Below, piece after piece: positions 31,290 to 41,992 of a DNA stretch of 64,000 nt. The DNA lies in contig QCHF01000001.1 of the NCBI GenBank assembly GCA_003279605.1, positions 276,075 through 340,074 of the forward strand, given 5' to 3'. The notes beneath the pieces were generated by a model. That model did not search any database and was not told where the DNA came from. It worked only from the letters and a program-made list of their open reading frames with translations. Each line of letters starts with the position of its first letter. Within the stretch, counting starts at the first letter, position 1. The translations under genes were made by a program, and so were the position numbers. This DNA comes from SAR86 cluster bacterium AG-390-O18. GTDB lineage: Bacteria; Pseudomonadota; Gammaproteobacteria; Magnimaribacterales; AG-339-G14.

Positions 31290-32724
31290 TCTTCAACAAA
31301 ATCTCCCTCATATCATTAAGAGATTCGGCCCAAGGTTGAGCCTGCTCTAATTGACCCGCTAAAGAAAATAATAAATTTTCATTTCCAAAAGCAGCAGAAA
31401 ACATAGACCCTACCGGAAGATTATCTTTCGTTCTAAATAAAGGAACAGACATTGAGGGTTGTCCAGACTGATTAAATATTCCTGTAAATGGAGAATACTT
31501 AGTGAGTCTCTCCACATAAGTCTTCATATCATTAGTGTTCATATCTATGGTTCCAATTTTTACCGGAGGTGATGCTAAAACTGGGGACAATAGAACATCA
31601 TACTTATCAAACATTTTTTCTAATTCTTGCCCTAATCTATGATTAATTTTAATTGCATTTACATAATCGCTAGCAGAAAAATTATTACCATTTTCTGCCA
31701 TTTGAAGAGTCACGTTTTCAAAATATTCATTTGAAATTTCTCTGCCAGTTTGATCAGACTGCGATTTAACCGTATAAGCTACATTAGAGGAGATAATTGT
31801 AATAATAGCTAAAGAAATTTCTTCCGAAGAAAAATTTATTTTTGTACTTTCAACTGAATGTCCCAGTTTTTGGCATAAACCTATTGTTGAATTCATCACT
31901 TCTTTAACGTCTTCATCAACTGAAATACTTGAATCTTCTAAATAACCAATCTTGAGATTTCCTGGCTCGATATTAATTTGCTCTAAAAAACTTTTTTCTT
32001 GATAGGCAGATCTATATGGCGCTCCCTTTTCAGGCCCTGAAGTAACATCCAAAAGAGCAGCAGAATCTCTTACAGAAACAGAAACACAATGAAAAATCGA
32101 TTGCCCTCCCCACCCTTCAAGAGATGCTGGACCCAGGGGTGTTCTGGCTCTAGTTGGTTTAAGTCCAAATAGTCCACAACAAGAAGCAGGAATTCTTATA
32201 GAACCTCCTCCATCACTAGCCTGAGCCATTGGAATTATTCCTGCAGAAACTGCAGATGAAGCTCCTCCGCTAGATCCTCCAGAGGATCTATCTAAATCCC
32301 AAGGATTTCTGGTTGGCCCATACAAGACTGGTTCTGTTGTAACAGTTAAGCCAAGTTCTGGTGAATTAGTTTTACCAAATATGTTTAATCCTGAGCCTAA
32401 TGTCCTTTTAACTAACTCGCTAGTATGGTCTGCAGGAATATTTTCTAAAACTCTAGATCCTCCAGAGGTTACTGTTCCTTTTAAATAATTATTAAGATCT
32501 TTTAATAAGAATGGAACACCATTAAATATTCCTGAATCGGTATTGTTTTTTAAATTTTCTCTTGCCAACTCAAAATGTTTAATTGGAACAGCATTTAATT
32601 TAGGGTCTAATTTTTCGGTCAAAGCTATAGCAACTTCTAGAAGCTCCGAAGATGATATTTGCTTTGTCCTTATTAGCTCAGCTAATCCAAGAGCATCATA
32701 AGAAAAATATTCTGAATTATTCAT
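31282..32724 (-). CDS. Amidase (amidase signature family)
   Basis: GVPFLLKDLNNYLKGTVTSGGSRVLE, DRSSGGSSGGASSAVSAGIIPMAQASDGGGSIRIPASCCGLFGLKPT. Confidence 0.93.
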   Translation of the reverse strand: MNNSEYFSYDALGLAELIRTKQISSSELLEVAIALTEKLDPKLNAVPIKHFELARENLKNNTDSGIFNGVPFLLKDLNNYLKGTVTSGGSRVLENIPADHTSELVKRTLGSGLNIFGKTNSPELGLTVTTEPVLYGPTRNPWDLDRSSGGSSGGASSAVSAGIIPMAQASDGGGSIRIPASCCGLFGLKPTRARTPLGPASLEGWGGQSIFHCVSVSVRDSAALLDVTSGPEKGAPYRSAYQEKSFLEQINIEPGNLKIGYLEDSSISVDEDVKEVMNSTIGLCQKLGHSVESTKINFSSEEISLAIITIISSNVAYTVKSQSDQTGREISNEYFENVTLQMAENGNNFSASDYVNAIKINHRLGQELEKMFDKYDVLLSPVLASPPVKIGTIDMNTNDMKTYVERLTKYSPFTGIFNQSGQPSMSVPLFRTKDNLPVGSMFSAAFGNENLLFSLAGQLEQAQPWAESLNDMREILLKTI

Positions 32725-34061
32725 TACCTATCAAATAATATTTGTTCTGCGGAAGAACTATCTCCGGTTAGCTTTCCATCTAATACAATAGGTTTCCCAT
32801 TTATGATTGTTCCTAAAACAGTGGAAGAAAATGTATGCCCGTCAAAAGGAGTCCATCCGCATTTTGTTTTTTCAGTCTCATTTGTCACAGGTGTTGTCTT
32901 TTCAAGGTCAAACATCATTAAGTCTGCCTTGTAGCCCTCCCTTATGTATCCTCTATCCTGAATAGAAAACCTATCTGCTACCTTGTGACTCATGTATGAA
33001 ATTACTTCGTTAAGAGAATAATGTCCTTGTTTATGAAGCTCTATCATCATATGAAATGAATGCTCAATCAAAGGAATGCCTGCAGGGGCTTTTCCATAGG
33101 GAAGTTTTTTATCTTCATAAGAGTGTGGAGCATGATCAGTAGCTACATAATCTATAAAACCATCCTTAAGAGCCTTTCTAAGAGCATTTCTGTCAGATAC
33201 TTTTTTTATAGCAGGATTACAGACTATAAAATTGCCTAATTTTTCATAATCACTTTCATCAAACCATAAATGGTGTACACAAACTTCACAGGTTATTTTT
33301 TTATTTTTTAAATCAATATTTTCAAAAAGCTTAATTTCTTTTTCAGTAGTTAAATGAAGTACGTGTAAATCTGATGAATATTTTTTTGCTAAATCAATAA
33401 CCTTAGATGATGATTTGTAACAACATAAATCGTCTCGAATGATAGGATGAAAACTTGCATTTAAAGTTTGATTTTGTGAATTAACTTTATCAGAATTATT
33501 TTTTATAGTTTCATTGTCTTCGCAATGAGTCACTATCGTTACTGGACAAAATTGAAAGATTTGCTCTAAAGCAAAATCATCTTCTACTAATAATGTTCCA
33601 GTAGAAGTTCCCATAAAAACTTTTAACCCACAAGTTTCTTTTGGGTTTAATTTTTTTATTTCTTCTAAATTTGTTTCTGTAGCTCCAAAATAATAAGAAT
33701 AGTTAGTCCAAGATTTATTTGCTCCAAGTAAATTTCTTTCGTTCAATAAATCAATAGTAGTTGTATTGGGATCGACATTTGGCATATCAAAGGTAGAGGT
33801 AACACCCGAAAAGACGGCTGCCAATGATTCTGAACGTATATCCCCTTTTTCAGTTAATCCTGGATCTCTAAAATGGACTTGATCATCAATTATCCCAGGC
33901 GCTACGTAATTTCCTTCAAGATCAATAATTTCATCAGAATCTGAGTTAATTTGGGTAGCTATTTTTTCTATTCTATCGCCTTTAATTCCTATATCAACTA
34001 CCTCAATAGAATCTTCATTGACTAAATTACAATTTTTCAAAACCAAAGAAAAGTTACTCAT
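32724..34061 (-). CDS. pyrC: Dihydroorotase
   Basis: DDQVHFRDPGLTEKGDI metal-binding motif; ATDHAPHSYEDK; PFDGHTFSSTVLGTIINGK. Confidence 0.9.
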   Translation of the reverse strand: MSNFSLVLKNCNLVNEDSIEVVDIGIKGDRIEKIATQINSDSDEIIDLEGNYVAPGIIDDQVHFRDPGLTEKGDIRSESLAAVFSGVTSTFDMPNVDPNTTTIDLLNERNLLGANKSWTNYSYYFGATETNLEEIKKLNPKETCGLKVFMGTSTGTLLVEDDFALEQIFQFCPVTIVTHCEDNETIKNNSDKVNSQNQTLNASFHPIIRDDLCCYKSSSKVIDLAKKYSSDLHVLHLTTEKEIKLFENIDLKNKKITCEVCVHHLWFDESDYEKLGNFIVCNPAIKKVSDRNALRKALKDGFIDYVATDHAPHSYEDKKLPYGKAPAGIPLIEHSFHMMIELHKQGHYSLNEVISYMSHKVADRFSIQDRGYIREGYKADLMMFDLEKTTPVTNETEKTKCGWTPFDGHTFSSTVLGTIINGKPIVLDGKLTGDSSSAEQILFDR

Positions 34062-34063
34062 TT

Positions 34064-34288
34064 TTAAACTGACCTCACCATAATAGTTCCATAATTATTG
34101 CCTGAACCTAATTCAAAACTTGATTTAATTTCGACAAGAACTTCTTCAACTAAAGATATCATTTTTTGACTATTTCCACAGATAATTAATATCGGACAAT
34201 CCTCTTGATTTAAATAAAGATAATTTTCTACTTCAATTTTTACATCTGCATGTTTAATCCCATGCAAATCAAGAGTATTAAACTTCAT
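34064..34288 (-). CDS. Stand-alone Smr-domain-like protein, 74 aa
   Basis: LDLHGIKHADVKIEVENYL...ILIICGNSQKM...GTIMVRSV: Smr-type LDLHG and C-terminal strand pattern. Confidence 0.6.
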   Translation of the reverse strand: MKFNTLDLHGIKHADVKIEVENYLYLNQEDCPILIICGNSQKMISLVEEVLVEIKSSFELGSGNNYGTIMVRSV

Positions 34289-35042
34289 TTATAAAAATTG
34301 ATATTTCCACGCCGTCAGGGTGTGATTTTGAATATTCTCTTTTAGCAGGAATGAATTTACTTGTGTATTTTGGAGATGATCTTACATAATCTAAATAATC
34401 TTCAAGATTAAATAGAATTACATTATCCGCAAAAATCCAGGCATTGTGCTCGATTAAATCGTTTTCTTCTAAAGATTTTAAATCTTTTAGATATAAATCT
34501 TTCCAATGATCTATAAAAATGAAATCATATTTTTCATTTAGATTAGGAATTACTTCGTTTGACTTTCCTATGATTAAATTATGCTTTTCTGATAATCCAG
34601 CGATATTTATAATTTCAGATGAAATTTCAGCAAATTTTTTGTTTGATTCAATTGATGTGAGCTTAGAATTATTATCTAAGTTTTTTAAAATTCTAATTGT
34701 CGAGTACCCTAAATAAACTCCCAACTCAAGTATGTTTTTTGCCTTTGATTCACTAATTGCATTTTCTAATAGAAGTCCCTTTTCATCTCCAATATTCATA
34801 AGAAAAGTTTTTTTATATGCATAATTATCAATTATGCTTAGAACAGAATTTGGATTATTAGACTCAGCCTTTAACCTCACACTAGATAGAACTTCTTCTT
34901 CTTTTGGCTTTTTGAATTTAAATTTTATAGATATAGATTCAATAAATTCTTGAGTAATCAAACTCAGTACTCCCAGAAAACTTTTTCTGTTAATCCTTAG
35001 GGGCATAGAACTTTTTTTTCTTTCCGATTGATTGTTTTTCAT
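34278..35042 (-). CDS. Class I SAM-dependent O-methyltransferase
   Basis: AKNILELGVYLGYSTIRILKNL, LTSIESNKKFAEIS, YDFIFIDHWKDLYLKDL, WIFADNVILF. Confidence 0.85.
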   Translation of the reverse strand: MKNNQSERKKSSMPLRINRKSFLGVLSLITQEFIESISIKFKFKKPKEEEVLSSVRLKAESNNPNSVLSIIDNYAYKKTFLMNIGDEKGLLLENAISESKAKNILELGVYLGYSTIRILKNLDNNSKLTSIESNKKFAEISSEIINIAGLSEKHNLIIGKSNEVIPNLNEKYDFIFIDHWKDLYLKDLKSLEENDLIEHNAWIFADNVILFNLEDYLDYVRSSPKYTSKFIPAKREYSKSHPDGVEISIFINEV

Positions 35043-35062
35043 TAACCTAAGATAATTTATTT

Positions 35063-37546
35063 TTGATTATGGTTTTATACAATTTACTATTTAGGATAGC
35101 TCTTATTGGATTTCTTTCAATATCTATTTTTGCCGATGAAGATATTAAAAAGGATGAAAAAGAAGATGGACTAGAAGCTTTTCTAAAAGACTTAAAACAT
35201 TTTCCAGGACTCATTGATGTTTATAGAAATGATGATGATGGGAAGGTTTATTTTTTAATAAAAAAAGATCAATTAGAAAAAGAATTTATTTATTTTGCTC
35301 ACATTTTAGATGGAATTGTAGAAGCTGGAACTTGGAGAGGTAATTATTTAGATAATGGTATCGTTAAATTCGTAAAGTATTTTGATCAGATTAGAATAGA
35401 TCGAATAAATACAGCATATGTATTTGATGAAACAAATCCTTTGTCAAAATCTAAAAATGCAAATGTATCTAATTCCTTAATCGATTCGCTAAAAATTGAA
35501 AAAACATCTGAATCAGAAGATAAATTCTTGATAGATGTGACTTCATTATTGCTTAGTGAGAATTTGTCTAAAATAACTGTTACTTCTTATAAGGACGATC
35601 CTAAGGATAATTTTAAAATTGGTTCAATATCTAAGAACAAGTCTAGTATCAACGCGGTATTAAATTATCCTGAAAATACTGACTTTGAAATTAACTTTGT
35701 TTTTTCGAACTCTTCTAACAAACCTATTGAAAATCAAGATTCAAGAAATAATTCAATATCTCTTAGATTCAGCTTTATTAATTATCCTGAAAACAATTTC
35801 GAAACTCGAATTGAAGATCAAAGAATTGGTTTTTTTTCTGAAAGAAAAACTAATTTAACTTCAACTGACATTACTCCTTATGAAGATTTGATAAATAAAT
35901 GGCATCTAGAAAAAAAAGACAAAGATCAAGAAAAATCTGTCCCAATAAAGCCTATTTTATTCTGGATAGAAAATACTACTCCTTATGAACTTAGGCCAAT
36001 AATAAAAAATGCAGTTTTAGCCTGGAATATTGCCTTTGAAGAGGCAGGTTTTATCGATGCAATAGAAGTTAAAATTCAACCTGATGATGCAGATTGGTCT
36101 GCTGGGGATATAAGGTATAACGTTCTTAGATGGACTTCATCTCCCAACCCTCCTTTCGGAGGATATGGTCCTAGTTTTACTAATCCTAGAACTGGAGAAA
36201 TTCTTGGAGCTGATATTATGCTTGAATGGATTTACCTAACAAATAGAGTTAGATATTCCGAAATTTTTGAAAATCAAGAAATTCATAACAAAGATTTTTG
36301 TCTTAATTCACTGATAAAACAAGAAAATAGAATGTTTGGAAAGTTAGCCGCTGAAGCGTTAGATTTAAAAGAAAATGATATAAGCAGATTATATGAGGAA
36401 GACTTATACCAATTAATCTTACATGAGGTTGGGCATACATTAGGACTTAATCATAATTTTGCTGCTTCAACACTTCATAATAATTCCGATATTCACAATC
36501 CTGAAATAACCTATAAAGAAGGTTTGAGTTCTTCTGTGATGGACTACCATGCCCTGAATATAGCTCCTCTTGGTGTAAAACAAGGTCAATATGCCGATAT
36601 AAAACCAGGCAATTATGATATTTTGGCCATCAGATATGGATATACTCCAGAACTTTCAAAAAAAGATTTAAATAAAATGCTAGATAAATATTCTTCGGAA
36701 GCATATTTGTTTGGTAACGATGGAGATGATATGAGATCTCCAGGAAAAGGGATAGATCCAAGAATTAATACAGGAGATATGACAAACAATCCTGTTGGAT
36801 ATGCCAAAGATAGAATTTTATTATCGCAAAATTTAATACCCAGTCTTTATGATACTTTAAAAGTTAAATCAGATAGCTGGGAAAGTATTTATCAAGGCTA
36901 CAGGATACTTTTGAGACAAATTCATACCTCTGCGGAAATAATTTCACGACAGGTAGGAGGAGTTTACATAAACAGAGGTTTTATGTCAGATCAAGGAAAA
37001 AACCCATATGAAGTTGTACCGTATGACATTCAAAAAGAATCTATAAATATCCTTACAGAATATTATTTTGATAGTGCTAAATTCTTTCTTCCTTCCAATG
37101 TTGTAAGCAAAATGCAACGAGAAAGAAGGAGTTTTGATTTTTTTGGAAAAACCGAAGATCCAAAAATTCACAAGATGATCTTAAATGGACAAAAGAAAGT
37201 ATTAAAACACTTTACTAATTCTAGAGTTCTGAAAAGACTTACAGATACGTCATTGTATGGAAACAAATATCTGCCAAACGAATTATTTAGAGATTTAACA
37301 TCGTCTATTTTTAATGAAAGTAAATCTCGGAAATTAAATGGTATAGATCAAAATCTTCAGAACTATTATCTTAAAAGACTAATAATGATATTTAAAAGCG
37401 GGAGTTTTGATTCTCCTTCAATATCTGCAAGTTTAGCTTCTATGGAGAAAATAAAAGCATATAGCTTTTCTTCTTCTCATGACGAAGCTACAGCAAATCA
37501 TAAAAAGTTGATTAGATGGAAGATAGAAAATCTACTCAATAATTAG
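35063..37546 (+). CDS. Zinc-dependent metalloprotease (DUF5117/DUF5118-like), 827 aa
   Basis: Signal peptide; LILHEVGHTLGLNHNFAAS zinc motif HExxHxxGxxHN; SSVMDYHALN Met-turn. Confidence 0.88.
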   Translation: MIMVLYNLLFRIALIGFLSISIFADEDIKKDEKEDGLEAFLKDLKHFPGLIDVYRNDDDGKVYFLIKKDQLEKEFIYFAHILDGIVEAGTWRGNYLDNGIVKFVKYFDQIRIDRINTAYVFDETNPLSKSKNANVSNSLIDSLKIEKTSESEDKFLIDVTSLLLSENLSKITVTSYKDDPKDNFKIGSISKNKSSINAVLNYPENTDFEINFVFSNSSNKPIENQDSRNNSISLRFSFINYPENNFETRIEDQRIGFFSERKTNLTSTDITPYEDLINKWHLEKKDKDQEKSVPIKPILFWIENTTPYELRPIIKNAVLAWNIAFEEAGFIDAIEVKIQPDDADWSAGDIRYNVLRWTSSPNPPFGGYGPSFTNPRTGEILGADIMLEWIYLTNRVRYSEIFENQEIHNKDFCLNSLIKQENRMFGKLAAEALDLKENDISRLYEEDLYQLILHEVGHTLGLNHNFAASTLHNNSDIHNPEITYKEGLSSSVMDYHALNIAPLGVKQGQYADIKPGNYDILAIRYGYTPELSKKDLNKMLDKYSSEAYLFGNDGDDMRSPGKGIDPRINTGDMTNNPVGYAKDRILLSQNLIPSLYDTLKVKSDSWESIYQGYRILLRQIHTSAEIISRQVGGVYINRGFMSDQGKNPYEVVPYDIQKESINILTEYYFDSAKFFLPSNVVSKMQRERRSFDFFGKTEDPKIHKMILNGQKKVLKHFTNSRVLKRLTDTSLYGNKYLPNELFRDLTSSIFNESKSRKLNGIDQNLQNYYLKRLIMIFKSGSFDSPSISASLASMEKIKAYSFSSSHDEATANHKKLIRWKIENLLNN

Positions 37547-38397
37547 CTGAAAATTACAGTTTTCGTTTTATTTATAAATATTCTTCTTTCTATATGATAT
37601 TTTACAGCTCTTGCTAAAGTAATAGATTCAAGATCTCTTCCTATCAATTCAAGGTCTTTTGGAGTTTTAGCGTGGTCTACTCTTTCAACGCTTTGATCAA
37701 TTATTGGACCTTCATCTAATTCTGAAGAAACATAATGGGCAGTTGCTCCTAAAATTTTTACTCCTTTTTCGTAAGCTTGATGGTATGGCTTTGCACCTTT
37801 AAAACTTGGTAAAAATGAATGGTGAATATTAATTATTTTTCCATAAAAATCTTTACACATTTTGTTGGATAATATTTGCATGTATCTAGCAAGGATCATC
37901 AAGTCTATTTCTAGTTCTTTGATAATTTTTCTTGTTTCTTGTTCTGACTTTTTTTTATTATTTTTATTTACTGGAATATAAAAGAAAGGAATGTCGTGCC
38001 AATTTGCTATTTTTTCATGATCTTTATGATTAGAAATAATGCAAGAAACATTCATAGGCAAAATTCCCGAATCAACTCTATACAATAAATCTTGTAAGCA
38101 ATGTCCATATTTTGAAACAAAAATTGCTGTATTAGGTTTATATCTTTCTTCTTTTATAGACCACTTCATCTTTAAGCTTTTACACTCTTTTTCAAAAAAA
38201 TTAGAAAATTTATTTAAATCTAATATTTTTTTTGAGTAAATTAATTTTGCCCGCATAAAGAATATTTTGTTTTCAGGATCTCCATAATGAGCAGAATCTA
38301 AAATAAAAAGATTTGCTTTATTGAGAGTAGAAGATACTTTTGCAACAATGCCATATTTATCAGGACATTGAACTCTTAAAATATATTGATTATTCAT
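37543..38397 (-). CDS. purU: Formyltetrahydrofolate deformylase
   Basis: N-terminal ACT (CPDKYGIVAKVSSTL), VSCIISNHKDHEKIA, DLMILARYMQILS, INIHHSFLPSFKGAKPYHQAYEKGVKILGATAHYVSSELDEGPII. Confidence 0.95.
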   Translation of the reverse strand: MNNQYILRVQCPDKYGIVAKVSSTLNKANLFILDSAHYGDPENKIFFMRAKLIYSKKILDLNKFSNFFEKECKSLKMKWSIKEERYKPNTAIFVSKYGHCLQDLLYRVDSGILPMNVSCIISNHKDHEKIANWHDIPFFYIPVNKNNKKKSEQETRKIIKELEIDLMILARYMQILSNKMCKDFYGKIINIHHSFLPSFKGAKPYHQAYEKGVKILGATAHYVSSELDEGPIIDQSVERVDHAKTPKDLELIGRDLESITLARAVKYHIERRIFINKTKTVIFS

Positions 38398-38398
38398 T

Positions 38399-39739
38399 TT
38401 AATCTGTACATAAATAATTAAATTTTACGGCTAGGCCTTCATTTGAACGAGAATATAACCCAACAGTACTTTTATTATTTGAAAAAGTAACTCCAAAATC
38501 TGCATTCCAGCATAAATCAAATATTTTAGTCACACCAAATCTAATGTTTAAGGATTTATCAGACCTAAGTCCTAAAAAAGGATCTTTTTCTTCATAATCC
38601 TTATATGAGTAACCAACATTTGTAGTAGCAAAAGTTGTTGAATTTAAAGCTCGTCTAGTACTTAAGTCAAATGATCTTTTTATGTAAGTTTCAATTGGTG
38701 AAGTTGCATAAAAATGTTCATAATTTGTTTTATAACTTAAAAAAACACCACTCTTAGGGAAAACTATACTTCTATTTAGGCCCACCCCAATAAAATCTCC
38801 TGTTTTATTTTGCGAACCAAGAAAATCTCTTTCATCAAGGTACACATTTAAGCCAAAAGATCCGGAATCTCTCAATGTTGCTTTCCAATCAACTTCAGCA
38901 CGATGAGATCGAAGTAGTTCAGAGCCCTGTAAAAAAACTTTAAATGCTGTAAATGATGGAGTAAAAGATTGATTTGTTAAACCAAGTTTTTCATCATCGA
39001 GCATATTAAACTCTCTATTAAAAGAAAATACACCTGTAGATGAATCAAAATTAGAAAAATCTCTATAAGCTTGCCTAGAAAGAGAAATGATATAATTTAG
39101 AGTGTCTCCTCTGGGATGTCTCAAATCTTGTGTAATTTGAGAGGAAAATGCAGTTGTATAATAAAGATCTGATTTTGGTTTGTTAGAAATCTGTAAGTCA
39201 ATTGCTCCTAAATCTCCCACTATGGTAACAACATCTGTATCAAGACCTGCATTTGCATTGCCTGAGATGCCCATTCCGAAAGATATAACTGATTGAGTTT
39301 TGAATAACTTTGTTTCGTTTTCTATTTGATTAAGAAATACTTCTACCTTTTCTTTGACTTCTTTTGGTGGATCGTAATTTTTAATATCATCTAAATAACG
39401 CTTAGCTGATGCAAAGGCTCCTAATCTAAAATATAAAACACCCAATTCCAATTTTATCCTTGGTAAATCTGGCTTATAAATTAACATTTGTTCAAAAACT
39501 CCAATTGCAGCCTCTAAGTCACCAACTAAAATTGACAAATTTGCATAATTAAATAAATTTTCTAGGTCAGTAGGATCATCTATTATTGAATCAAATACTT
39601 TTTCTCTTTCTATTTGTGTTGCTCTTAGTTCTTCAGGATCATTGATTGATGGTGGAACATTTTGAGCGAAAAGACTTATACTTAATACAAAGCATATAAA
39701 TAGGATTATTTTTTTAAATAAAAGCTGAAACTTTTTCAT
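38399..39739 (-). CDS. TPR-containing outer-membrane beta-barrel protein (DUF560/Slam-like)
   Basis: Signal peptide, TPR region (ILVGDLEAAIGVFEQMLIYKPDLPRIKLELGVLYFRLGAFASAKRYLDDI), then barrel-like C-terminal half. Confidence 0.65.
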   Translation of the reverse strand: MKKFQLLFKKIILFICFVLSISLFAQNVPPSINDPEELRATQIEREKVFDSIIDDPTDLENLFNYANLSILVGDLEAAIGVFEQMLIYKPDLPRIKLELGVLYFRLGAFASAKRYLDDIKNYDPPKEVKEKVEVFLNQIENETKLFKTQSVISFGMGISGNANAGLDTDVVTIVGDLGAIDLQISNKPKSDLYYTTAFSSQITQDLRHPRGDTLNYIISLSRQAYRDFSNFDSSTGVFSFNREFNMLDDEKLGLTNQSFTPSFTAFKVFLQGSELLRSHRAEVDWKATLRDSGSFGLNVYLDERDFLGSQNKTGDFIGVGLNRSIVFPKSGVFLSYKTNYEHFYATSPIETYIKRSFDLSTRRALNSTTFATTNVGYSYKDYEEKDPFLGLRSDKSLNIRFGVTKIFDLCWNADFGVTFSNNKSTVGLYSRSNEGLAVKFNYLCTD

Positions 39740-39811
39740 ATAAAAGATAATTTGAAAAAAGATTATATTAAAAATAAGACTAACATTGGATAAAAATAGA
39801 ATTTTATTAAC

Positions 39812-41992
39812 ATGAATTTCTCAAGAATTGGAAAATATCTTTTAATACCCTTCTCGCTCTTTGTTAGCATAATCCCAATTTTTGATCCACTAAATACTTT
39901 TTCCAGTCTTAGGAATACTGCCTTCGATTTATTCCAAAATATTTCTCCAAGAGAATCGATTTCTTCTGATAATGTGATAGTTCTTGATATTGATGAAAAA
40001 TCACTACAGAAAATAGGTCAATGGCCTTGGCCTAGAAGTGCACTTGGAAAATTGGTAGATAAAACTTATCAATCTTCTTCTTTAGGTTTTGACATTGTTT
40101 TTGCTGAATCCGATAGAACAGGTTCGAAAGAACTAAAAAAACAATACAAAGAAAATCTATCTCTTCAAAATATACTTAATAGAGTACCTGATAATGACGA
40201 TATATTTGCTGACTCAATAAAAAATCATGGAACAGTAGTTTTAGGATCAATACCCAGTAATTCTTTAAATAATTCATTTAAAAAAAAATTTGGCTTGATA
40301 GAACAAGGCGATAATCCTAGAAAATTTTTACAAAAATATTCAGGAATTCAAACTAACTTAAAAAAATTAGACACTGCTGCTCAAGGAATAGGAAGCATGA
40401 GTATTGGAAATAATGACTCGATAATAAGAAGACTTCCTCTTTTTGAAAATATAAATGGTTCATTAATGCCTTCTTTGGGGTTAGAAATTTTAAGAGTAGC
40501 AATTGGCGCATCAACATATCAGATAAAATCATCAAATGCTTCTGGAGAAACTGCTTTTGGAGAAGAAACTGGAATTAATCATGTCAAATTAGGAAATCTA
40601 ATCATCCCAACAAATGAAGATGGGTCTGTATGGATTCATTATTCTAAAAAACCTATAAAAACTATCCCTATATGGGAAGTGCTGAGTTCTAATTATTCAT
40701 CTGACTTTTTTGAAGGAAAAATTCTAATTGTTGGAACCAGTGCCCCAGGATTATTTGATCTAAGATCTACGCCTTTAGAAAATAATGTTCCTGGAGTGAA
40801 TATAATTGCTAATTTAACTGATCAAATTCTTTCAGGACAATTTCTTAAAAGACCTGATTGGATATTTGGTTTGGAACTGATTACTGGAATTATACTTGCT
40901 ATATTGATTACTTTTTTTATCCAATCTTTAGGACCTATAGGAGGTTTATCTGTCTTTGTTTTAGGGAACTGTATTTCAATTATAGGAAGTTACTATATTT
41001 TTAATAATTACAGTTATCTTGTAGATCCTATATCTCCACTGGTGATTTGTCTTATATGTTATTTGGTAGTTACCTTTTTTAATTTTCTCTTTACTGAATT
41101 AGAAAGAAGCAAAGTAAGAAATGCTTTTTCTCAGTATATGTCACCGGTAATGGTAGAAAAATTAGCAAAATCAAGTGCATCTCTCAAACTAGGAGGAGAA
41201 AGAAAAGAAATGACTTTTCTATTTTCTGATATAAGAGGTTTCACCTCAATTTCTGAAAAATATAAAGACGATCCAGAAGCCTTAACTGATTTAATAAATA
41301 ATTTATTAACTACTCTATCTAATGAAATATTAAGTTATCAAGGGACTATAGATAAATATATGGGTGATTGCATTATGGCATTTTGGAATGCTCCATCAGA
41401 AGATCCATTTCACAGAGAAAAATCTATTGATGCAGCCTTTGCAATGACTAAGGCTTTAGAGAAATTGAACATAGATTTAAATAGATCAAATGAAGATAAA
41501 TTATCTGTTGGAATTGGTATCAATACAGGTGAATGTATTGTTGGAAACATGGGTTCGGATAAAAGATTTGACTATACGGTGCTTGGAGATGCAGTTAACT
41601 TAGCTTCTCGCTTAGAAGGTCAATCAGGCAATTATGGAATGAAAATTATTCTTGGAGAAGGATCAATTAAGGGACTTTCAGAAGAAAAATATATAATTTT
41701 TGAACTTGATTCAATTGCAGTAAAAGGTAAATCAGAACCCGTAACTATTTACACAGTATTTGATAAAAAAGAAATAAATACAGAGAATACTTTCTTAGCA
41801 GACCATCAAAATTTTTTAGTTAATTATAGAAATCAAAATTGGAATGAAGCCAAAGAACATATTGATAAATATAGGTTTTCTAAACCAGAATTTACTTTAT
41901 ACTACACGCTCTTTTTAGAAAGGATTGATGAATTATCCAAACAAAATTTGCCTGAAGACTGGACTGGAGTCTTTGTTGCAGAAACGAAGTAA
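39812..41992 (+). CDS. CHASE2-domain adenylate/guanylate cyclase
   Basis: N-terminal CHASE2, 3 TM, C-terminal class III cyclase: MTFLFSDIRGFTSISEKY, GTIDKYMGDCIMAFWNAP, FDYTVLGDAVNLASRLEG. Confidence 0.92.
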   Translation: MNFSRIGKYLLIPFSLFVSIIPIFDPLNTFSSLRNTAFDLFQNISPRESISSDNVIVLDIDEKSLQKIGQWPWPRSALGKLVDKTYQSSSLGFDIVFAESDRTGSKELKKQYKENLSLQNILNRVPDNDDIFADSIKNHGTVVLGSIPSNSLNNSFKKKFGLIEQGDNPRKFLQKYSGIQTNLKKLDTAAQGIGSMSIGNNDSIIRRLPLFENINGSLMPSLGLEILRVAIGASTYQIKSSNASGETAFGEETGINHVKLGNLIIPTNEDGSVWIHYSKKPIKTIPIWEVLSSNYSSDFFEGKILIVGTSAPGLFDLRSTPLENNVPGVNIIANLTDQILSGQFLKRPDWIFGLELITGIILAILITFFIQSLGPIGGLSVFVLGNCISIIGSYYIFNNYSYLVDPISPLVICLICYLVVTFFNFLFTELERSKVRNAFSQYMSPVMVEKLAKSSASLKLGGERKEMTFLFSDIRGFTSISEKYKDDPEALTDLINNLLTTLSNEILSYQGTIDKYMGDCIMAFWNAPSEDPFHREKSIDAAFAMTKALEKLNIDLNRSNEDKLSVGIGINTGECIVGNMGSDKRFDYTVLGDAVNLASRLEGQSGNYGMKIILGEGSIKGLSEEKYIIFELDSIAVKGKSEPVTIYTVFDKKEINTENTFLADHQNFLVNYRNQNWNEAKEHIDKYRFSKPEFTLYYTLFLERIDELSKQNLPEDWTGVFVAETK

